A stretch of DNA of 9,865 nt from Thermoplasmatota archaeon (GTDB lineage Archaea > Thermoplasmatota > E2 > DHVEG-1). The stretch lies in contig JAGXLH010000047.1 of NCBI GenBank assembly GCA_018334795.1, positions 1 to 9,865 on the forward strand, written 5' to 3'. Position numbers and translations under genes: made by a program. Positions 6,239 to 9,865 of the stretch are shown here, piece after piece. Numbering within the stretch: position 1 is the first letter of the stretch; each line of letters begins with the position of its first letter. The notes beneath the pieces were generated by a model. The model was not told the DNA's origin. It was given only the letters and a program-made list of their open reading frames with translations, and did not search any database.

Positions 6239-6474
6239 AATGACAATTCTTTCTCAATAACCTGAGTGGTTGTTTTCTTCACACCAGGAATCATCTGAAT
6301 CTTGTCAGTGACCTTTAACAAATCTTCTAACGAATCTACTTGAACTCGTACCACGATATCATAATCTCCAGCAACCACAGAAATCTTTGCAATCTTCTCA
6401 ATTTTTCTCATCGCAGCAATTGCTTTTTCAGAATCCCCAGGTCTCATGGAGATCAATATATACGATTTTATCAT
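6235..6474 (-). CDS. Stand-alone Lrp/AsnC effector-binding (RAM) domain protein
   Basis: 79 residues, consisting only of the alpha/beta RAM domain: an N-terminal strand IKSYILISMRPGDSEKAIA, the signature VVAGDYDIVVRVQVDSLED, and PGVKKTTTQVIEKEL at the end. The DNA-binding helix-turn-helix of full Lrp/AsnC regulators is absent. RAM domains bind amino acids or related ligands at dimer interfaces and assemble into larger rings; that part is family knowledge. The gene is the first of a two-gene unit and its TGA stop shares an ATGA overlap with the downstream transporter, which itself ends in a RAM domain. This suggests that the small protein pairs with the transporter tail. An AGGTGG ribosome site stands 11 bases upstream of the ATG. 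Confidence 0.88.
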   Translation of the reverse strand: MIKSYILISMRPGDSEKAIAAMRKIEKIAKISVVAGDYDIVVRVQVDSLEDLLKVTDKIQMIPGVKKTTTQVIEKELSL

Positions 6475-6485
6475 AGCGATTTTTT

Positions 6486-6533
6486 ACCACCTGAAGTTTT
6501 CAGCCGCAATATACATCTACCATATAAATATAT
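6486..6533 (-). promoter_or_regulatory. TATA-like box and ribosome site of the RAM/transporter unit
   Basis: On the minus strand ATATATTTATAT (6522-6533) is centred near 6527 and predicts a transcript start close to 6501. The leader of about 26 bases contains AGGTGGT (6486-6492), 11 bases before the ATG at 6474. Confidence 0.5.
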
Positions 6534-6586
6534 CTTCGAAAAAAACCATACTTCTTTTCATTAACAATTGATTACATGAACAAAAG

Positions 6587-6594
6587 TATTTATT
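6587..6594 (+). promoter_or_regulatory. TATA-like box of thiC
   Basis: TATTTATT lies 67 to 74 bases before the thiC ATG. Normal spacing predicts a transcript start near 6617, which gives a leader of about 44 bases, the longest for any gene here. A second AT-rich stretch at 6621-6629 (TTAAAATAC) is a weaker alternative. Confidence 0.35.
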
Positions 6595-6612
6595 CAATAA
6601 AAACCTATGAAT

Positions 6613-6648
6613 TCCAAGGGTTAAAATACAAGTTGAAGATTCCCTGGA
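6613..6648 (+). promoter_or_regulatory. Possible hairpin covering the thiC ribosome-binding site
   Basis: TCCAAGGG at 6613-6620 can pair with CCCTGGA at 6642-6648, giving seven pairs with one bulged A and a 21-base loop. The right arm includes the first bases of GGAGG (6646-6650), the thiC ribosome site ten bases before the ATG at 6661. Pairing would partly hide that site. It does not resemble a TPP riboswitch: the conserved CUGAGA and related elements are missing. If transcription starts near 6617, the left arm would be partly lost. Confidence 0.25.
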
Positions 6649-6660
6649 GGTTGAATAATT

Positions 6661-7944
6661 ATGACTCAGATATCCTCAGCACAACATGGAAATGTCACTA
6701 ATCAAATGAAACAAGTTGCTAAGGAGGAACCAATTAGTTTACAAGAAATACGAAAACGTGTTGCTGCAGGACAAATCGTCATCCCTTGGAATCCAAATCA
6801 TCATCCAAAACCAGTAGGCCTGGGAAAAGGACTCAAAGTAAAAGTGAATGCAAACATTGGGACTTCAAGAGAATACTGCAAACCAGAAGAAGAAATCGAA
6901 AAAGCAAAAGTATCATTAGACGTAAAAACCGATGCCATCATGGATTTATCAACTGGGGGAAATCTTAACGAGATCCGTAAACAACTTCTCAACGTAAGCA
7001 CTGTTCCCTTTGGAACTGTTCCTATTTATCAAACAGCAATTGAATCAGCGGAAAAACATGGTGCCATCATTGACATGACCAGTGATGAGATGTTTAACAC
7101 GTTTGAACAGCAAGCAAAACAAGGAGTGGATTTTGCGGTGGTACATGTTGGCGTGACAAAAGAAAGCGTGAAACGATTAAAACATCAAAAACGGTTAATA
7201 CCTATGGTCTCAAGGGGCGGGGCATTTCACATGGCATGGATACTTCACCATGAACAGGAAAATCCATTGTATAAAGAATTTGATCATCTCTTAGATATTG
7301 CCAAAGAATATGATGTTACTTTAAGTCTTGGAGATGGTATGCGATCTGGAGCATTAGCTGACTCGAATGATCGGGCAAAATTCCAAGAAATGCTGATCAT
7401 CGGTGAACTTGTAGAACAATCACGAAAAGCTGGTGTTCAAGCAATGGTTGAAGGACCTGGTCATATGCCCTTAAATGATATTCAATCAAATATTGAAGTC
7501 ATGAAAGTAGTTACCAAACAAGCACCCTATTTCGTTCTCGGTCCACTTGTAACTGATATTGCTCCAGGTTATGATCATTTCGTTGGAGGAATCGGTGGTG
7601 CTCTCGCTGGATACTTTGGCGCTGACTTCCTTTGTTATCTTACTCCTGCTGAACATTTAGCACTACCAAATGTTAACGACGTGAGAGAAGGAGTGATTGC
7701 TGCTCGCATTGCCGCTCATGCTGCAAACCTTGCCCGAGGTATCGATCGTAATATTGATTATGAATTTAGTACAGCTCGGGAAGAACTAGATTGGGATAAA
7801 ATGTTCAAACTAGCTATTGATAAAGAAAAACCGAAACAGTATCGAAAACAACGATTACCACTCGAGGATACGCATTCATGTACCATGTGTGGTAATTTGT
7901 GTGCCATTGAACTCGTTGAGAAATATTTAAAACAGCAAGAGTAA
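6661..7944 (+). CDS. thiC: Phosphomethylpyrimidine synthase ThiC (radical SAM)
   Basis: Converts 5-aminoimidazole ribotide to hydroxymethylpyrimidine phosphate, the pyrimidine half of thiamin. Diagnostic motifs in order: VNANIGTS (62-69), IMDLSTGGN (93-101), TVPIYQ (119-124), VSRGG (183-187), SLGDGMRSGALADSND (222-237), EGPGHMP (264-270, His268), GPLVTDIAPGYDH (294-306) and LTPAEHLALP (327-336, His332); the two histidines fit the metal site. The C-terminal cluster motif is SCTMCGNLC (Cys407, Cys410, Cys414), spaced CX2CX3C, against CX2CX4C in the Escherichia coli enzyme. Length 427 is the short archaeal form without the extra N-terminal domain. The paralogous 5-hydroxybenzimidazole synthase (BzaF) uses the same substrate and similar motifs and cannot be fully excluded. 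An in-frame stop just upstream and GGAGG at 6646-6650 fix the start. The gene is alone on its strand until the 61-residue gene. Confidence 0.93.
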   Translation: MTQISSAQHGNVTNQMKQVAKEEPISLQEIRKRVAAGQIVIPWNPNHHPKPVGLGKGLKVKVNANIGTSREYCKPEEEIEKAKVSLDVKTDAIMDLSTGGNLNEIRKQLLNVSTVPFGTVPIYQTAIESAEKHGAIIDMTSDEMFNTFEQQAKQGVDFAVVHVGVTKESVKRLKHQKRLIPMVSRGGAFHMAWILHHEQENPLYKEFDHLLDIAKEYDVTLSLGDGMRSGALADSNDRAKFQEMLIIGELVEQSRKAGVQAMVEGPGHMPLNDIQSNIEVMKVVTKQAPYFVLGPLVTDIAPGYDHFVGGIGGALAGYFGADFLCYLTPAEHLALPNVNDVREGVIAARIAAHAANLARGIDRNIDYEFSTAREELDWDKMFKLAIDKEKPKQYRKQRLPLEDTHSCTMCGNLCAIELVEKYLKQQE

Positions 7945-7955
7945 GCACATTTTAA

Positions 7956-7996
7956 CCCTCATATCTCAAAAATGTGGGATTTTATGAAATTTTTTG
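7956..7996 (+). terminator. Possible hairpin and T-run after thiC
   Basis: CCCTCAT (7956-7962) pairs with ATGTGGG (7972-7978) in six of seven positions across a nine-base loop, followed by T-rich sequence up to 7995. The stem is modest, so the T-tracts may be the effective signal. Confidence 0.35.
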
Positions 7997-8026
7997 TGAA
8001 AAAACGGTAGTTCTTAAGGAAAAATA

Positions 8027-8069
8027 AGGAAAGATTTAAATTACAAGATTTCCATTTCCTTTAGGAGGT
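8027..8069 (+). promoter_or_regulatory. Strong promoter and Shine-Dalgarno of the 61-residue gene
   Basis: GGAAAG followed by ATTTAAAT (8028-8041) is the best BRE-plus-TATA match in the window, centred about 26 bases before 8063. A leader of about 14 bases carries TTAGGAGGTC, with GGAGGT at 8064-8069, seven bases before the ATG at 8077. Both signals point to high expression. Confidence 0.55.
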
Positions 8070-8076
8070 CAAAAAA

Positions 8077-8262
8077 ATGGCATATGAATATGAAGGATGG
8101 ACATTATATACAAGAGATGTCAAATTGAAGGGTGGAAGGAACCAACAAATCTATTTCTTTAGTAAAAAATCACCAAAGAGTGGTACTCCTTGTGACAAGC
8201 CAGATAATTATACTGTTGGTGTCAACAAGAGAACCGGTCTTCCATATTTGAAAAAGAAATAA
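8077..8262 (+). CDS. Small basic conserved protein (61 aa), function unknown
   Basis: The protein starts MAYEYEGWTLYTRDVKLKGG and continues with RNQQIYFFSKKSPKSGTPCD, then YTVGVNKRTGLPYLKKK. It is rich in Lys, Tyr and Gly, has one Cys, and lacks a signal peptide, membrane helix or zinc motif. The pattern of short strands (IYFFSKK and YTVGVNKRTGLPYL) suggests a compact beta fold. I recall similar small proteins in archaea and some bacteria, but no function that I can name. The net positive charge and basic C-terminus would fit nucleic-acid binding, which is inference. The gene is monocistronic, with a strong promoter, a perfect ribosome site and a terminator of its own, typical of an abundant protein. 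Confidence 0.75.
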   Translation: MAYEYEGWTLYTRDVKLKGGRNQQIYFFSKKSPKSGTPCDKPDNYTVGVNKRTGLPYLKKK

Positions 8263-8270
8263 AACTACCC

Positions 8271-8308
8271 AGCAATCTCTTGCTTTTTTCTTTTTTTTTA
8301 TTTTTTTT
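8271..8308 (+). terminator. Hairpin plus long T-run after the 61-residue gene
   Basis: AGCAA (8271-8275) and TTGCT (8280-8284) form a five-base-pair stem with a TCTC loop, directly followed by about 25 bases that are nearly all T. This is the clearest terminator in the window and acts on the plus strand. Confidence 0.65.
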
Positions 8309-8319
8309 ACCACTTTTTT

Positions 8320-8335
8320 AATCAATGGATTTTTT
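8320..8335 (+). terminator. Second, weaker terminator in the convergent gap
   Basis: AATC-AATG-GATT followed by a run of T repeats the hairpin-and-T pattern just before the C25 stop codon. It would guard against read-through from the plus strand into the protease gene. No equivalent T-run is seen on the minus strand for the protease transcript. Confidence 0.35.
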
Positions 8336-8343
8336 CATTCAAT

Positions 8344-9865
8344 TTAGTAATATCCACTAATTCGTAAACTCGGATCACCAAATAATTCCCATTGCTGAAC
8401 CATTTTAGTATCCATTTTTTCTTCATCATCACGGAACCGATGAATATACTCAGTCATGGTTTGCCCATGATTCTCACCAAGATCAGATTTACCATCTTCA
8501 CCATATAATTGTAAAAACCGAAGTTCCAACCATCCATCAAGCACTTCTAAATAATCAGCGATTCCATTAAAATCAGAATCATCTTCTCCATGCGTACCAA
8601 GACCAGTATTCGCAATAGTAGCTATTGCTCCACCATTCGGTTTACTCGTGAGTAACCATGCCCAACTATTCGGTACCCATTCATTATAAAAAAACCGATA
8701 CGGTTCAGCAAAAAAATATTCTTTGATCCCATACTCCTTGATACCTTCAAGAAGATTAAATAATCCTACATCAAATTGGCCATTATGACAACCACCAACA
8801 ACCGTAATCGGAAGTTTATATCCATTACGTAGTGGCAACATATCCTTTAAATTATATCCTGTAGTCCACGTTGATCCATCTGGTGGAAAATGAGTACTCC
8901 AACTCGCGGGGCTTCCATGACCACAAAAATATGCAAAACCCGCGCCCTGATTCATGGCTTTATTAACCGTTCGCCTGTTAATATCATCAATTGAAGCATA
9001 CACCTTCAATGGATTAAAACCAGGCATCACCTCAATTGCTTTCTCTGAAATAAGTTCCCCTTCATTAAATCCAGACGCATCAGGATACGAATCACCCGCG
9101 ACCAATACTAGATTATTAAACCAAGAATCATCAGAAGAATCCGTTTCATAATTAATGATTTTATCAACCATGATCCTTACTTCTTTTTCATTTCGACAAG
9201 GAATTCTTCCAAGGTAAACATCAGGATACAAATCCATTTCTTCTTTATATTCTTCATTCCAATCAGCAAAAAAATCATCATTATTTGAATCCCAACTTGA
9301 AAACTCACCAAGTGAATCATAAATGTCTGCATAATACAAATCCGAAATAAATGATTGTTCAGCATACTCTTGCTCAGTTGGTGGAACTACATGACTATAA
9401 CGAACAGGAAGATCCCAAGTTTTTGATTGACCTTTTAATCCACCAACAAGTAACACATGACTAATACCCCATTCTTCAATAGATCTTTTGATGAAATACT
9501 TGATTTTTTCAGCATCATCCCTTCCTTCCCAAAACATTTGATCAATTGCTTCACTAACGCCAACAAGTCTTGTTTTCACGCCAAATCTCTCTTTATGTTC
9601 ACAAAGAGACGTGAGTTCATCATGATAAATTTCTGGAGCAATAATCAATAAATCATAAACATCAACATCTTGAAGGATTGGTTCTTCAGGAGGTTGATAC
9701 GTAACTGTTACCATGATTTGATCAATGAATTCAATATGATGACCCTCTGCATTATATCGTGCAGGATACATACGAAGCGTGAAAAAAGTAACATACTCTG
9801 AAAAATCTAAACCACCGCCAACATGATACGAAATCCAATCATCTGGATACATTGAATCCTGAAAA
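8344..9865 (-). CDS. Gingipain-like C25 cysteine peptidase (5' end outside window)
   Basis: About 506 residues are visible; the frame stays open through base 9865 with four codons (FQDS) before the ATG at 9852, so the true start, signal peptide and most of the pro-region lie outside. Numbering from that ATG: an N-terminal beta-rich part ends near 65 (MVTVTYQPPEE); the C25 catalytic fold follows with YDLLIIAPEIYHDELTSL, HVLLVGGLKG, SDLYYADIYD, YPDVYLGRIPCRNEKEV, and the dyad His312 (AYFCGHGSPASW) and Cys355 (VVGGCHNGQFD). The C-terminus has WLLTSKPNGGAIATIANTGL and WELFGDPSLRISGYY. Probable role: an extracellular peptidase. It stops just after GDPSLRI, without a C-terminal sorting or membrane domain, so it may be released or bound through the unseen N-terminus. 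Cleavage specificity cannot be read from the sequence. It is convergent with the 61-residue gene. Confidence 0.88.
   Translation of the reverse strand, partial: FQDSMYPDDWISYHVGGGLDFSEYVTFFTLRMYPARYNAEGHHIEFIDQIMVTVTYQPPEEPILQDVDVYDLLIIAPEIYHDELTSLCEHKERFGVKTRLVGVSEAIDQMFWEGRDDAEKIKYFIKRSIEEWGISHVLLVGGLKGQSKTWDLPVRYSHVVPPTEQEYAEQSFISDLYYADIYDSLGEFSSWDSNNDDFFADWNEEYKEEMDLYPDVYLGRIPCRNEKEVRIMVDKIINYETDSSDDSWFNNLVLVAGDSYPDASGFNEGELISEKAIEVMPGFNPLKVYASIDDINRRTVNKAMNQGAGFAYFCGHGSPASWSTHFPPDGSTWTTGYNLKDMLPLRNGYKLPITVVGGCHNGQFDVGLFNLLEGIKEYGIKEYFFAEPYRFFYNEWVPNSWAWLLTSKPNGGAIATIANTGLGTHGEDDSDFNGIADYLEVLDGWLELRFLQLYGEDGKSDLGENHGQTMTEYIHRFRDDEEKMDTKMVQQWELFGDPSLRISGYY

Noticed and set aside
6600..6660. 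TPP riboswitch upstream of thiC
   Set aside because: None of the conserved TPP elements is present, and the predicted leader of about 44 bases is too short for the aptamer.
8954..9651. Short frames on both strands within the C25 gene
   Set aside because: They are shadows of the peptidase reading frame, which carries the catalytic dyad and full family motifs.

Overview
The window looks archaeal, most likely a low-GC anaerobic member of Thermoplasmatota such as the marine-sediment Marine Benthic Group D lineages; that placement is inference. Supporting signs are a DUF357 protein, a PGF-pre-PGF surface protein, stand-alone Lrp/AsnC effector (RAM) domains, an archaeal-size ThiC and a gingipain-type C25 protease. 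TATA-like boxes lie about 26-28 bases upstream of genes that appear leaderless or that carry GGTGATC or GGAGG ribosome sites. No rRNA, tRNA, insertion sequence, CRISPR array or phage gene was seen.

Layout. At 1-1034 (minus) is the 5' part of a secreted or membrane-anchored protein with a nearly pure Asp/Glu repeat region and a PGF-pre-PGF domain; it runs off the left edge. A divergent promoter region separates it from a DUF357 gene (1209-1454, plus). That gene abuts, stop to stop, a convergent S-adenosylmethionine hydrolase gene (1455-2264, minus). A second divergent region leads to a four-cysteine zinc-ribbon protein (2421-2813, plus). The gap 2814-3052 holds T-tracts and one possible 24-codon ORF with a TATA-like box. 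A minus-strand unit, purF then a small winged-helix gene, spans 4826-3053. A second minus-strand unit, 6474-4997, encodes a stand-alone RAM domain overlapping by ATGA a ten-helix EamA/DMT-type membrane protein that itself ends in a RAM domain. thiC (6661-7944, plus) and a 61-residue basic protein (8077-8262, plus) follow. The right end is a C25 cysteine protease gene (minus) whose start lies beyond the window.

How the parts relate. PurF commits PRPP to the purine route that yields aminoimidazole ribotide (AIR), and ThiC uses AIR to build the thiamin pyrimidine, so two steps sharing one intermediate sit within 2 kb but in separate transcription units. The winged-helix protein, probably co-transcribed with purF, is a candidate regulator. 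The RAM and transporter-RAM pair is the most unusual arrangement: it suggests a transporter whose cytoplasmic ligand-binding domain may assemble with, or be tuned by, a small soluble partner. The two edge genes are both predicted to act outside the cytoplasm, in keeping with a peptide-degrading lifestyle. Most of the window is ordinary chromosomal housekeeping.
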